From positions 62,001 through 126,000 of the forward strand of contig JBHGNT010000022.1 in assembly GCA_043228905.1 (NCBI GenBank): a stretch of DNA of 64,000 bases, written 5' to 3'. Made by a program: the position numbers and the translations under genes. Source of the DNA: Azolla caroliniana (taxonomy: Eukaryota > Polypodiophyta). The notes beneath the pieces were generated by a model. That model did no database searches and had not been told where the DNA came from. It saw only the letters and a list, made by a program, of their open reading frames with translations. Shown here one piece after another: positions 1 to 11,239 of the stretch (position 1 is the stretch's first letter; every line of letters starts with the position of its first letter).

Positions 1-1810
1 TGGATAGGCGGCCGAACAATGATGGCCGGAGACGGAGATAGAGATGCAGACGCGGACGGGAAGACAATGACGACATCCAGATGGCGACGACGCAAGACAC
101 CGACAACTGGAGGAAGGCCGAAACCGTGACAAAGATGGAAGGCCAAAAGAGGCAACAGAAATTGACGACGGCCGGAGTGGAAGGACAACAGAGTCGAAAA
201 CGACCGGAATGATGGATGACGACAGATCGTCGGCCAGAGCAGCAGCGGTCGGGCGCATAACCAGAAACAGCAAGTAAGAACGGCGGGATGGACTAAAACA
301 GACCGGACCAGACAAACAAATGAACCGGAAGATGAATGACAGTGCTAGACAGAGACAGCGAAACTGGTGGCTGGAGACGGAGAAGAAAACGGAAATGGTG
401 GCGGGAGTCAGACAGAGCCGGCAGGACGACGAAGATGTCTGACGATAACGACCAAACAACGGCCGGACAACGGACAACAACAGCTAGGAGATGGCCAAAG
501 TGACGGAGAGGCAACCGAAAGGGCTGGACAGAGACATTGGACGAATAGAAGGGTGAACAGCGGCCGGATCGACGGCCGGAATAGAGATAGGCCGGATAGG
601 GCTAATAAAGACGATGACGCCGCACAGTGGCCGCACAGAAACGGTTGCAGAGGCAGAGACAGACGGCGACTGGCGCCGAGGGATGGATACTATGGAGCTT
701 CAGAAGGAGAGGAAGCAAAAACAGGCATAGAACGAGGAGAAATAGTGCAAAAGGAAGAAAAAAGAATGAAGGAGAAGAAAGGATGGAGCAGCACAAACAG
801 AGAAGAAGAGAAAGAAAGAGAGGAAAAATGGAAGAAGTCATGGAAGACATGGAGAGACGGAGAAGAAAGACAAAAAAAGAAGAAGAAAGAGAGAAAAAGA
901 AGAGAAAGAAGAAAATCGAAGAAGAGAAAGGCATACAGAGACAGACGTGAGCACGAGAGAGACAGAGATACAAGAGCAAGAAGAAGAAATAAAGAGAAAA
1001 ACCTAGAATAAAATTGAAAACAGAGAGAAAAAGAAGAAAAAAAAGGGGGGGGCATGTAACAAATATTGAAACCTTGAGGGTGCTGAATGAAATTGTGAAA
1101 CCTCAAGGGTACATATCAAAATTTTAAAAAATAAGAGGGCACCACTAGAATTTTGAAAATCCCCAAGACTACTCACACACACTCAAAACAAAGGAAGAAC
1201 ACACATACATACGACATGATTTTGGACCCATGACGAAGTTCGTAAGCCGAAAAAACGAGAATGTTTGTGTCGCGGACGATTTGCTGACCGACAAAGATGT
1301 TCGAGTCAAGCATTCCGATCGAGGTAGTCGATCGTTGAAAGGACCGATGGAAGTTCCGGTCGAAGAAATATCATCATCAAGGCATGTGGGATCGACGTGC
1401 AAGGCACTTTCCCACGGGCGTGCCATATTGTGTTACCCCGTACGAGATGTACGGAGAGTCAATGTGATGAGCGAGGGTAAAATGTTATCATGATGATTGT
1501 TGTGTGTTTGTAGGGGGCATAAATGTAATCGTGAGTCGATACGTATGTGAACACATGCACACGTGTGTGCATGTGGATGGATACGAGGAGGTATGAGTGA
1601 GTGTCCAGTATGAATGCTCTAGGGGGCTTACACCCCTTTGTATCTACCCCCTCTTGTACTATTTAACCCCCTTATGGGGAATGAATGATGAATAACCATT
1701 TCTCTCTCTCTCAATCTCTCTCTTGTCATCTCTCTCTTCTATCTCCCCTTAACGTTGAACCCCCTTGGGAGGGGGGTGGAGCCATTCTAGGCACCACCCC
1801 CCACCCCGTA
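1..1810 (+). mobile_element. Element B: 3' part of a non-autonomous LTR retrotransposon
   Basis: The first 1430 bases are the 3' end of an internal region and 1431-1810 is its 3' LTR. The assignment comes from comparison inside the window: the lines around 1065-1160 (short blocks of the type 'cttgagggt..acataaaatttt'), the block at 1270-1400 and the LTR all recur in the small intact element at 34237-35480, and the last 60 internal bases recur before the LTR at 37963. The first 1 kb is strongly purine-rich on the plus strand, with repeated 'ggccgga' words and long runs of AAG/GAG. It contains an open frame of 214 codons (367-1011) whose product would be almost only Arg, Lys, Glu and Gln; I do not think it is a gene. 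No gag or pol domain is visible. The 5' part lies outside the window. Confidence 0.7.
1431..1810 (+). repeat. 3' LTR of element B
   Basis: Starts TGTTACCCCG directly after the conserved internal end 'cccacgggcgtgccatat'. It shares with the LTRs at 34237 and 35149 the order of blocks: a GTGTACGGG-like word, paired words around 'acatgcac..gtgcatgt', a 'cccccttatgggga' palindromic block near the TATA-like site, a CT-rich tract, and a terminal block 'gccattctaggc..cacccccca'. The end is set by that last block and is uncertain by some tens of bases. Bases 1811-1957 hold a CT-rich stretch and two CCCTAA words, then the truncated copia element A begins. Confidence 0.65.
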
Positions 1811-2721
1811 ATGCTTCTCAATCACTTGTCAACATCTTCATCTCAATCTCTCTCACCATCATACTCTCCACCATCTTCACTATTCCACCATTTCTATCTT
1901 CGTCATCGATAATCATCATTACCATTAACCCTAACCCTAAAACCTATAACATCGTAGATTCAGCTTCCTTCCGAAATATAGCTCATGTGCCGACACTTTG
2001 TCTCCGATCCGATTTTGGATGTAGACCGCGGTTCATACTGCTTCTGCCCAATAGAACTTGGGGAAGGTCTTTTCTTCCAGCATTGCCCACGCCGCTTCCA
2101 CAACCGACCGATTTTTCCTTTCGTCTACACCGTTTTGCTCCAGCGTATACTTGGAACTGAATTCGTGTTGAATTCCCATTTGTTGCAGATAACTGTTGAA
2201 TTGGTTAGAAAAGTACTCTTTTCCGCCATCCGACCACAGACACATGATCTTTCTCCCTGTTTCCCTTTCTATGAAGCTTTTGAGGTCCCGGAAACAGTCG
2301 AAGACTTCACTCTTCTTTTCAATGAGATAGATCCATTTGTGCCGCGAGTAGTCGTCAATGAAGGAGACAAAATATCGACTCCCGCCAAGACTAATGTTTT
2401 GTGTTGACCCCCATACATCAAAATGTATCAAGTCGAGCTTGTTCCGGCTCCGGTTACGCTCGTTCGGGAAAGGAAGTTGGTGTTGCTTCCCTAGCTGGCA
2501 GGCTTCACAAATTTGGGCCTTCCGGCCACTAAATTTGGGCAATCCGAACGCAACTTGTTTCGATTGCAAGTCTTGAAGCCTTTGATAGTTGACGTGGCCT
2601 TTCCGCTTGTTCCACAAGTCGATGTCCGACTTGACTTTTTGTCCTTTTGCGAACATTGCGGTGCCAACGTCATTGGTGTCGAGGATAAACATCCTCCCAT
2701 CTCTACGCCCTTGCCCAATAA

Positions 2722-3133
2722 TGTTGAGAAACAAGCTCAACATTTGTGCGTAATACGATGCGTAACCAGTGTGTAGACTGGGTGCATAAAACCGGTACGC
2801 AGACCGATGCGTAGAAAGGCCGTATCGGTGCGTAGACCGAAAGGCCGTTAGAAAGATATTCCTCGTAAGGAATAGTTTTGGGAGTAAGTGTCGAGGCTTA
2901 TTTATGAGCAGTCAAGTACTGTCAGTACTTGTGTCAGCCATTGTCAGGGCTTGTATAAAAGTGCTCACTGAGCACTTCCTATGTACAGATTGAGTATTAT
3001 TTTCGAATTTAAGTTCTTGTGTTACTCTCTCTCTCTCTGTCCTGTGCGTACTGTGAAAACCTAAGCTTTCCATTAAACCTGCGTTTCCTACTGTTCGGTT
3101 TTCCTATATTGCTTCCGCACGCCATTCTTTTCA
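2722..3133 (+). mobile_element. Solo copia LTR inserted in element A
   Basis: A 412-bp LTR of the C family (starts TGTTGAG, ends TTTTCA) with no internal region. It is flanked on both sides by AATAA (2717-2721 and 3134-3138), a 5-bp target duplication. The inserted sequence lies inside A's coding frame, on the opposite strand to A. It contains a TATAAAAG box near 2953 and a CT-rich tract near 3025. A solo LTR of this kind is the usual product of recombination between the two LTRs of a full element. Confidence 0.92.
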
Positions 3134-3819
3134 AATAACTTGGCCTTCCTCCTCGATGAAGCACCCGAGATGCGTGAACCGGACTTGCATCCCCTAGTCA
3201 TCGATTTGCCTGACCGACACCAGATTCTTCGTGATTCTCGGGACGTGTAACACGTTCATGAGTTTCCCTTTTTGCCCGACATGGCTCAGGGGAACTTCAC
3301 CGACATTCTTGATCAGATGCGGAGTGTCATCTCCTGTTGCGACTACTCCTGGTTGCATCGGTTTCTCAAGGTATGAAAACCACTCCTTATGGCTCGTCAT
3401 GTGGTTTGACACGTCGGAGTCAACGTACCACACCTCGTCCAATTTTGGGGTGGTCTTCTTAATCGAGTTCGCTTCGTGTCTCGTCACGAAGGTTGCCCCC
3501 TTTCCGACTTTTTCGGATCCTTCGGGGTAGTGCGATCGCTGTCGATTTCCTTTGTCGGTTTTTCTGGATCCAGATCCGGTTTTCTCCGAATCGACGCGCT
3601 TCTTCCAACAATCGCTCTCCTTGTGGCCTTTCTTGCCATAGTACTAGCATTCTGTGACGGATTTCCCTTGCCGGTTCTCGTCACCTCCACTCCCCCTGTT
3701 TCCGGAGGGTCCGGAATTGCTGTCGGCATCACTTCAGTGCCTTCTTCCTTGATCCCGTCAGCCGCCTCCATTGCACACCGTCCTCGTCTGCCACGACCAC
3801 GGGGCCTATCTCCCTCTGT

Positions 3820-3925
3820 GTACAACATCTTGCTATCGGTGTGCATACTAGTCGATGCACCCACGTGGTTCTCCACGATGCACCCACGTGGTACAACATC
3901 TTGCTATCGGTGTGCATACTAGTCG
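3820..3925. repeat. 71-bp tandem duplication in element A gag
   Basis: The block starting GTACAACATCTTGCTATCGG at 3820 recurs at 3891 after 71 bases, and the GATGCACCCACGTGG word between the two copies is also doubled. It lies in the gag region of element A and disrupts the frame. Confidence 0.8.
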
Positions 3926-4548
3926 CATTGATTGTAGGTCGAAAAATGACGGCATATTCTCCCGTGAGCACACAATAGTTCGAAACGCTCTGAACTTCGA
4001 CACCAATCCCCCAAGATAGATCTACACCATTTCGCCTTCCTCGACGTTCACATCGATGGAGGCTAAGGAGTCGCATATATCTTTGATCTTTGAGGTGTAA
4101 TCAGCCACAGACAAATCGCGTTGTCGCAAGTTGCTCAACTTCTATCGGAGTTGGAGCTTTCTAGTTGTGGTGCTTGCGGTGAAAATCTTTTTCTGATTTC
4201 CCCAAGCATCCTTTGGCGTTTTCGCATCCCGAATATAGCTCAGAAGCTATTCGCCCACACAAGACACGAAGCAGTAGAGAACTCTGCTCGCCGATTGTTC
4301 CCAAGTTGGGAAGTCTCTGTGTGTCGAAACAGGTGTTGTGTCATTTGCTCCGTTAACATAGCTCCAATATCCATGCCCGAGTAGGTACTGGTGCATCTTG
4401 TACTACCAAGACCCGTAATTGTTTTTGTCGAGCTTCTCGGTCGGAAGCGACCTAACCATGCGTCTATCCATTCTGTTTTTCCTGTTATTTACGAAGGTTA
4501 GGATTTCTTCTCGAGCTAAGGTCGACTGTAGAGGTTCTCAACCCTCAC

Positions 4549-4560
4549 GCTCTAATACCA
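4549..4560 (-). other. Primer binding site, element A
   Basis: On the minus strand this reads TGGTATTAGAGC, one base away from the initiator tRNA-Met complement TGGTATCAGAGC. It touches the LTR end directly. Confidence 0.85.
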
Positions 4561-5022
4561 TGTAAAAAGAACAACGTGCAGAGGCAACAGAAAACCGAAC
4601 AAGAAAAAACACAGGTTTAATGGAAAGATTGGACACACACAATACGCGGGAGAGACAGAGAGAGAGAGGGAGAGAGAGTCAATACACACAACTCTCTTCA
4701 AAATAATAATACTCAGTTTGTACATAGGATGTGCTCAGTGAGCACTTTTATACCAGTCCATACGGACTGATAGAAGTAGTGACACGTACTTCAATGCTCA
4801 TAAATGAGCTCTACGCTAACTCCCAAAATATATTCCTGCACAGAATATCTTTCCAATGGCCTCACGGTTTACACAACGCTACGACTTCTTGTTGCGCACC
4901 GGTTTGCGCACCAGTTTACGCACCTAGTTTACGCAGCGGTCCGGCCTAACCAATCAGTCCCAACCGATTTGGTTCTTGGCTTGCACAGCCGATCTGGCCA
5001 ATGTTGAGCTTGTATCTCAACA
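4561..5022 (-). repeat. 5' LTR of element A
   Basis: On the minus strand it begins TGTTGAG..CTCAACA (5022 leftward) and ends just before the primer binding site. It carries the TATA box, the 'gtgctcactgagcac' palindrome and the CT tract of the C-family LTRs. The opposite LTR is lost. Confidence 0.88.
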
Positions 5023-5497
5023 CCTAATCTCATATGAGTATAAATATGACTTAGGGCAATCACTTTACTAACATTGTTGTCATATTTTTGTATGTGTTGG
5101 TATTGGTGGTCTTCTTGGCGCATATCACGGATGGGTCAGTGACTGGCACGTTCAAGCAATTGAAGGAATATCATTGCTCACATCGGATACTTCTTGCATG
5201 CATTAAGCCATGCGAAGAATGAATGAGGTTGAATCTTCGGCGTTGTTTCTATTTGACCCGAAACAGATTGATCTAGCCACGAGCAGGTTGAATCGAGCTC
5301 TCCCACCTTTTGAGCCATTCCTTCCATTTCTGTTTATAATTGTTGTATAGAGAGAGAGAGAGAGAGATACAAAGCGATACTCTATTGTAACCGCAAGCTG
5401 GAGAAGATACAGAGCTCGAGGTCATTTCCTTTGAGTCTCTGTGGGCTCCCGTGGTTTTTCACTATTAGGGTTTTCCATGTAAACATCTTGTGCATGC
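5023..5497 (+). repeat. 5' LTR of element E, first segment
   Basis: Matches the 3' LTR of E from 'gtataaatatgacttaggg' to 'ccatgtaaacat..tgtgcatgc'. Relative to the 3' LTR it carries an extra block of about 235 bases at roughly 5099-5334, between 'tatgtgt' and 'tataattgttg'. The extra block shows no terminal repeats and I do not recognise it; the 3' LTR could equally have lost it. The segment ends at the CATGC target site where element C entered; the LTR resumes at 17048. Confidence 0.85.
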
Positions 5498-6091
5498 TGT
5501 TGAGAGACAAGCTCAACATCGGCCGGATCGGCTGAAGAAGCCGAGGACCGGATCGGTTGGGACCGATCGGTTAGGCCGAATGCATAAACCGGTACGCAGA
5601 CCGGTGCATAGGTAGGGCCGGATCGGTGCGTAAACCGGGAGGCCGTTAGGAAAGATATTCTGTGAGGAATATATTTGGGAGTTAGTGTAGGAGCTCTTAA
5701 TGAGCATTGAAGTACTGTTAGTACTTCTGTCAGTCCTTCTCGGACTTGTATAAAAGTGTTCATTGAACACACATATGTATAGAGTGTGGTGAATAGAGAT
5801 TGTGTACCTTTTTTTGAATACAATTCTTGTTTTCCTCTCTCACTCTCTCTATCTGTCCCGCGTATACTGCGTAAGCTCAAGCTCTCCATTAAACCTGAGT
5901 TTTCTTCCATTAAAAGTGCTCACTGAGCACGTCTTATGTACAGAGATTGAGTATTATTGTGAAATATAGTTTTTTGTGTTCTCTCTCTCTGTCTCTCCCG
6001 CGTATACCGTGTAAGCCTATGCTCTCCATTAAACCTGTGTTTCCTTCCTATGTTCTGTCTTCATACTTGCTTCCGCACGTTACGTTTTACA
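5498..6091 (+). repeat. 5' LTR of element C (chimeric)
   Basis: 594 bases from TGTTGAG to TTTTACA. TATAAAAG lies at about 5751. Compared with the 3' LTR of the same element it has about 140 extra bases (5909-6048): a second copy of the stretch from just after the TATA box to the CT tract. The extra copy is closer to the LTRs at 2722 and 4561 (word GTGCTCACTGAGCAC) than to its own first copy (GTGTTCATTGAACAC). Confidence 0.9.
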
Positions 6092-6103
6092 TGGTATCAG
6101 AGC
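6092..6103 (+). other. Primer binding site, element C
   Basis: TGGTATCAGAGC directly after the LTR, a perfect 12-base complement to the 3' end region used on plant initiator tRNA-Met. Confidence 0.92.
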
Positions 6104-6160
6104 GCGAGGGTTGAGAACCTCTCTGCAGCCGACACAACTTGATGAAGAAGAACAAGAAGA

Positions 6161-9100
6161 ATGATGGATAGAGGCATGGCGAGCTCGCTTCCAACAGAGA
6201 AGCTCGACAGAACCAACTACGCGTCTTGGTCCTACAAGATGCACCAGTACCTGCTCGGGAACGGCTACTGGAGTTATGTCGAAGGAGCTAATGACGCAGC
6301 ACCCGAATCGACACACAGAGACTTCCCGTCGTGGGAGCAATCGGCGAGCAGGGTATTATACTGCTTCGCGTCGTGTGTGGGCGAACAACTATTGAGCTAT
6401 GTTCGGGATGCAAAGACGTCGAAGGGTGCGTGGGAAAATCTGAAGAAGATTTTCGCCGCGAGCACCACAGCCAGGAAGCTTCAGCTCCGACAGGAGTTGA
6501 GCAACCTACGACAACGCGACTTATCGGTGGCAGACTATACCTCGAAGATCAAGGATATCTGTGACTCCCTCACCTCCATAGAGGTGAACATCGAGGAGAG
6601 CGAGATGGTCCAGATCTGTCTCGGAGGTTTGGCGTCGAAGTTCGGAGCGTTCCGAACGGCTGTGTGTACCCGGGAGAATACGTCGTCCTTTTTCGACTTA
6701 CAGTCGATGCTCCTGGTAGAGGAGAACCATGCGGGTGCGTCGACGAGCACGCACACCGACAACAAGATGTTGTACACGGAGGGAGAAAGGCCTCGTGGTC
6801 GTGGCGGACGAGGCGAGTCGGTACACAATGGAAGCGGCCGACGAGATCAAGGAAGAAGGTACCGAAGTGATGTCGACAGCAACTCCGGACCCTCCGGAAA
6901 TAGGGGAAGTCGAAGCGATGAGAACCGGCAAGGGAAGGCCATCGCGGAGTGCTGGTACTGTGGAAAGAAAGGCCACAAGGAAAGTGAGTGCTGGAAGAAG
7001 CGCGCCGATTCCGAGAGAACCGGTTCCGGAAACGGCTCCGGACATACTGACAAGGGAAATCGGCAGCAATCGCACTACGCCGAAGACTCTGGGAGAGCCG
7101 GAGAAGGGTCTACCTTCGTGACGAGACACGAAGAAAACTCAATGAAACGGACCACCCCGAGATCGGACGAGGTGTGGTACGTAGACTCCGGCGCGTCAAA
7201 CCACATGACGAACCATAAGGAGTGGTTCTCATACCTTGAAAAACCGATACAACCTGGAGTAGTTGCAACTAGAGACGACACTCCGCATCCGATCACGAAT
7301 GTCAGAGAAGTTCCCCTTAGCCATGTCGGGCAGAAAGGGAAACTCATGAACGTGTTGCACGTTCCGACAATCACGAAGAACTTGGTCTCGGTCGGACAAA
7401 TCATCGACCAAGGGATGGAGGTTCAGTTTACACACCTCAGGTGCTTCATTGAGGAAGAAGGCCGTGTGATTGCACAAGGGCGCAAAGACGGGAGGATGTT
7501 CATCCTCGACTCCACTGACGGCGGCACCGCAATGTTCGCGAAGGGACAAAAATCCGAGTTAGACATCGACTTGTGGCACAAGCGGATAGGCCACATCAAC
7601 TACCAGCAGCTTCAAGATCTGCAATCGAAACAGGTAGTGTTCGGATTGCCCAAATTTAGTGGCCGAAAGGCACAAATTTGTGAAGCCTGCCACCTCGGGA
7701 AGCAACACCAACTTCCTTTCCCCAACGAGCGAAACCGGAGACGTAACAAGCTCGGCCTTATAGACTCTGATGTATGGGGGCCGGCACAAAACGTTAGTCT
7801 TGGCGGGAGCAGATATTTCGTCTCCTTCATCGACGACCACACGCGGCACACGTGGATCTACCTCATTGAGAGGAAGAGCGAAGTCTTCGACTGTTTCCGG
7901 GACCTCAAAGGGTTCGTGGAAACGGAAACGGGACGAAAGATCAAGTGTCTGCGGTCGGATGGCGGGAAAGAGTACTTTTCTGGTCAATTCAACGGTTACC
8001 TACAACAAATGGGAATTCGGTGCGAATTCAGCTGTAGATACACGCCGGAGCAGAACGGCGTGGCCAAGAGGAAGAATCAGTCAGTTGTGGAAGCGGCACG
8101 AGCAATGCTGGAGGAGAAGAGCTTGCCCAAGTTCTACTGGGCCGAGGCGGTAAGGACCGCGGTATATATCCAAAACTGGATCGGAGACAAAGTGTCGGCG
8201 CACGAGCTATATTTCGGAACGAAGCCGAACTTGCGACACTTGAGGGTGTTCAGTAGCATTGCGTATGTGCATGTACCGAAGGAGAAAAGGAGGAAGCTGG
8301 ACGCAAAGGCCGAGAAATGCATCTTGGTCGGTTACTCGGACGAGCAGAAGGGTTATAAGTGTTATAACCCTCGCACCAAACAAGCGCGTGTTAGCCGTGA
8401 CGTTGTGTTTGACGGGTCTGCATCCTGGTACCAGCCCCCGACTCCAATCCGAGTTCTGACGATGAGGTCAGCGAGGCCGAGATGCCTCCGAATGAGCCCG
8501 AAATCGAGACCCGCGAAGACAGTCTGATTTCACTCCGTCTAAGTGGACCGATTGGACGACTGAGTCGGCACGATCAGTCCGATGAAGAGCCGGCGAGAAG
8601 TGGAGACTCAGTCGTGCATTCCCCGCGCAGGAAGTCGAGGAGACGGCTTACGCGCAAAGAGAAAGGGAAGAAGAAGGTGTCGGATTCCGGCACGGATAGG
8701 AACGAGTCAGACCGACGCGAGTCCGACTTCGAGGGAAGCGGTGACGGACCTTCAGGAACGAAGTCCGCGTCGGCCGAGAAAACCTCGACATCGGCAAATG
8801 ACCGATTGCGCTGATCTACCCAACAAAAGAACCCAGTTGTGCGGTTCGGATACAACGAGTACATGGCACATCATTATGCATACATGACCCGTGTAGCGGA
8901 AGTGCGTGAGCCGGAGAGCTACGCAGAAGCGGCTAAAGACGCGACCTGGCATGCCGCGATGGAGGAAGAGATGCATGCGTTGGCGGAAAACGAGACCTGG
9001 GACCAGGTTGACGCACCGAAGGGTGTGAAGCCGATCGAGTGTAGGTGGGTGTACAAGGTCAAGTACAACACCGATGGCTCGGTCAACCGGTACAAGGCTC

Positions 9101-10887
9101 GGCTAGTGGCAAAGGGCTATGCGCAGAAACACGACATCGACTACGACGAGACGTTTGTGCCGGTCGCGAAAATGACGACCGTCCGTGTTTTGCTCGCAGT
9201 AGCTGCGGTGAAGGGGTGGCACCTACATCAGATGGATGTAAAGAATGTGTTCCTGCGAGGTGACCTTGAGGAACAGGTGTACATGGTACAACCCCCCGGA
9301 TTTCACTCTGGAATGAACTCCTCGGCAGTATGCCGACTGAAGAAGTTCCTTTACGGACTGAAGCAAGCCACGCGTGCCTGGAACGCAAAGATCACGCAAC
9401 AACTGCATCGGATGGGCTTCGTCACGTCAAAATCGGACTCTTCCTTGTTCATCCGGAAAGGTCGACTCGGACCGGTTAGTATTTTACTATATGTTGATGA
9501 TTTGGTCATCACCGGCGCCGACCTAGGTGAAATCGACCGCGTGAAGCTCCAGCTTGCGGCATTGTTCGACATGAAGGATCTGGGGGACCTTCATTACTTC
9601 CTCGGGATCGAAGTGATCCGCACCCCCAAAGGCATACTAATCAGCCAACGTCATTACGCTCTGAATATGCTCTTCAAATTCAGGATGGCCGACTGTAAGT
9701 CCGTCTCGACTCCTCTGGATAGAACCGTCAAGCTTCGTCCCGAGACGGGAAAGGTATGCGACCCAACGAGGTTCCGACAAATTGTCGGAAGCCTCATATA
9801 CTTGACCATCACCCGACCCATCCTCAGTTATCCGAGCGGAGTGATTAGTCAGTTCATGGCGTGACCTACCGAGCACCTCCAGTGTGCGCAACGCATACTT
9901 CCGTATGTCAACGGCACTAAGGACCAGGGACTGCTATATCGAACCGGTGCAGCCGTGCAGTTAGTCGGCTACACCGATGCTGATTGGGCTGGCAACGCCG
10001 CCGATCGCCGATCCACATCCAGATACGCGTTCTCCCTCGGGAGTGCCGCGATCGCGTGGAGAAGTAAGAAGCAGCCGACAGTTGCACTGTCGAGCACCGA
10101 AGCTGAGTACCAAGGAAAGGTTGTCGCGACATGCGAAGCCATATCGTTGAAGCGGCTACTTAGGGACCTGCAAGAGGAGGTGTCAGATCCGACGACGATC
10201 TACTGCGACAACCTCAGCAGCATCCAGCTCGCGAAAAACCCCGTTTTCCACACATGGACCAAGCACATTGAGGTGCACTACCATTTTGTCCGTGAGCGTG
10301 TCCTTTCCGGTGAAGTCGAACTTCAGTACGTTCCGACGGATCGGCAGACTGCCGACATCTTCACCAAGCCTCTTGGTATGGACAAGTTGCGGCAATTCTC
10401 AGGTGCGCTCGGATTGCGTCACCTCGACGTGCCAAACTTGAGGGGGAGACCAGTCCTGAACGACCAAGCAAGGCAGCAGGAAAGGAGCGGAGACCGCGAC
10501 ACCCAGTCGGTTGACTCGGTTGTCGAGTTCGACTTCGGATCCGGATCGGCTGAAGAAGCCGAGGGCGGACCCGTGGAAAAGTCCGGAAGCGGACAGAAGG
10601 GGAACAGCTGAAGGAGAGAGCTGAAGGCAACCACGCATAGGGAAGATGACGTCGTCGAGGGCGAGAAGACTGAAGACAAGTTGGAGACAGCCAACTCGGA
10701 CGAGAGCGAAAACCAATCGGAGGTAGCCGAGTCGGTTCGGATGTATGATTCAGATACACTGAATCAACTGAGGGCCAAGCGGAAAAGAAGCCAGCAGGAG
10801 AAGCGCCAACACCGCGACAACAAGGGACCTGCGAAGGGCCATGGGAACAGACAAGCCGGCCAGAAGGGTCGAAGCGCGCGGAGTTGA
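6161..10887 (+). pseudogene. Copia Gag-Pol of element C, nearly intact
   Basis: The first frame (6161-8527, 788 codons) encodes Gag, a CCHC zinc knuckle (CWYCGKKGHKESEC, 6950-6995), protease (WYVDSGASNHM, about 7180), the HHCC finger and integrase core (ICEACHLGKQ; RSDGGKEYF; PEQNGVAKRKN). The frame shifts near 8430-8470 and continues in another phase through a Ser/Arg/Lys-rich linker, reverse transcriptase (LLYVDDLVITG, about 9490) and RNase H (TDADWAG, SSTEAEY, 9970-10110). In-frame TGA codons stand at 8812, 9862 and 10609; the second fits CGA to TGA in a conserved M-A-R-P-T position. After RNase H the frame stays open to 10887, an added tail of about 146 codons rich in Glu, Arg, Lys and Gln, also seen in element K. 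The start is the ATG after the leader; a second ATG follows five codons on. Confidence 0.9.
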
Positions 10888-10965
10888 ACAGGTCAAGGAG
10901 CGCGAGCGAGGCGTGGAGCTAGGAGAAGCCAGAGCGTAGGTCCGGCAGAACAAGCGGAACCTCAA

Positions 10966-11003
10966 GTTGAGCTTGAAGGGGAGTGTTGAAAGACAAGCTC
11001 AAC
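10966..11003 (+). promoter_or_regulatory. Polypurine tract inside a predicted hairpin, element C
   Basis: GTTGAGCTTG (10966-10975) and CAAGCTCAAC (10994-11003) are perfect 10-base complements. The 18-base loop holds the polypurine tract AAGGGGAG and the first bases of the LTR (TGTTGA). The polypurine tract primes plus-strand DNA synthesis in LTR retrotransposons. The same stem and loop order exists in element K at 49360-49398. Folding is inferred, not shown. Confidence 0.7.
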
Positions 11004-11239
11004 ATCGGCCGGATCGGCTGAAGAAGCCGAGGACCGGATCGGTTGGGACCGATCGGTTAGGCCGAATGCGTAAACCGGTACACAAACCGGTGCGTAGGTA
11101 GGTCCGGATCGGTGTGTAAACCGGGAGGCCGTTAGGAAAGATATTCCGTGAGGAATATATTTGGGAGTTAGTGTAGGAGCTCTTAATGAGCATTGAAGTA
11201 CTGTTAGTACTTCTGTCAGTCCTTCTCGGACTTGTATAA
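10984..11239 (+). repeat. 3' LTR of element C, first segment
   Basis: Begins TGTTGAAAG and follows the 5' LTR closely; I count about eight substitutions over 255 bases. It stops at CTTGTATAA, where element D entered the TATA box. The rest of this LTR is 16839-17042. Confidence 0.93.

Larger units (their letters stand above)
1960..4471 (-). pseudogene. Broken copia gag-protease-integrase of element A
   Basis: Read leftward from an ATG at 4471, the sequence aligns by eye with the element C polyprotein. The Gag N-terminus is followed by a protease with DSDVSNHMTS in place of the usual DSGAS motif (about 3400), so the catalytic block is damaged. The HHCC zinc finger of integrase (ICEACQLGKQ) and the catalytic region with FDVWG, SDGGKEYF and LEQNGVDERKN follow at 2730-2040. 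Stops and frameshifts break the frame in several places and a 412-bp solo LTR splits it between the protease and integrase parts. Reverse transcriptase is absent. It cannot make a working polyprotein. Confidence 0.85.
1958..5022 (-). mobile_element. Element A: truncated Ty1/copia retrotransposon
   Basis: A minus-strand copia element of the same family as element C. It keeps its 5' LTR (4561-5022), primer binding site (4549-4560), gag, protease and integrase, but stops inside the integrase C-terminal part at about 1958. Reverse transcriptase, RNase H and the 3' LTR are gone. A solo LTR (2722-3133) and a 71-bp tandem duplication (3820-3925) interrupt the coding part. Its right edge abuts sequence of the 5' LTR of element E, so A probably inserted into that LTR and a later deletion removed the left half. 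Confidence 0.85.

Noticed and set aside
367-1011. 214-codon open frame, Arg/Lys/Glu-rich
   Set aside because: The region is a purine-rich run in which stops are rare on either strand; composition is extreme, there is no domain, and it lies in a non-autonomous element.
1926-1941. Telomere-like CCCTAA words
   Set aside because: Only two units in a CT-rich leader-like stretch; too short to be an interstitial telomere array.
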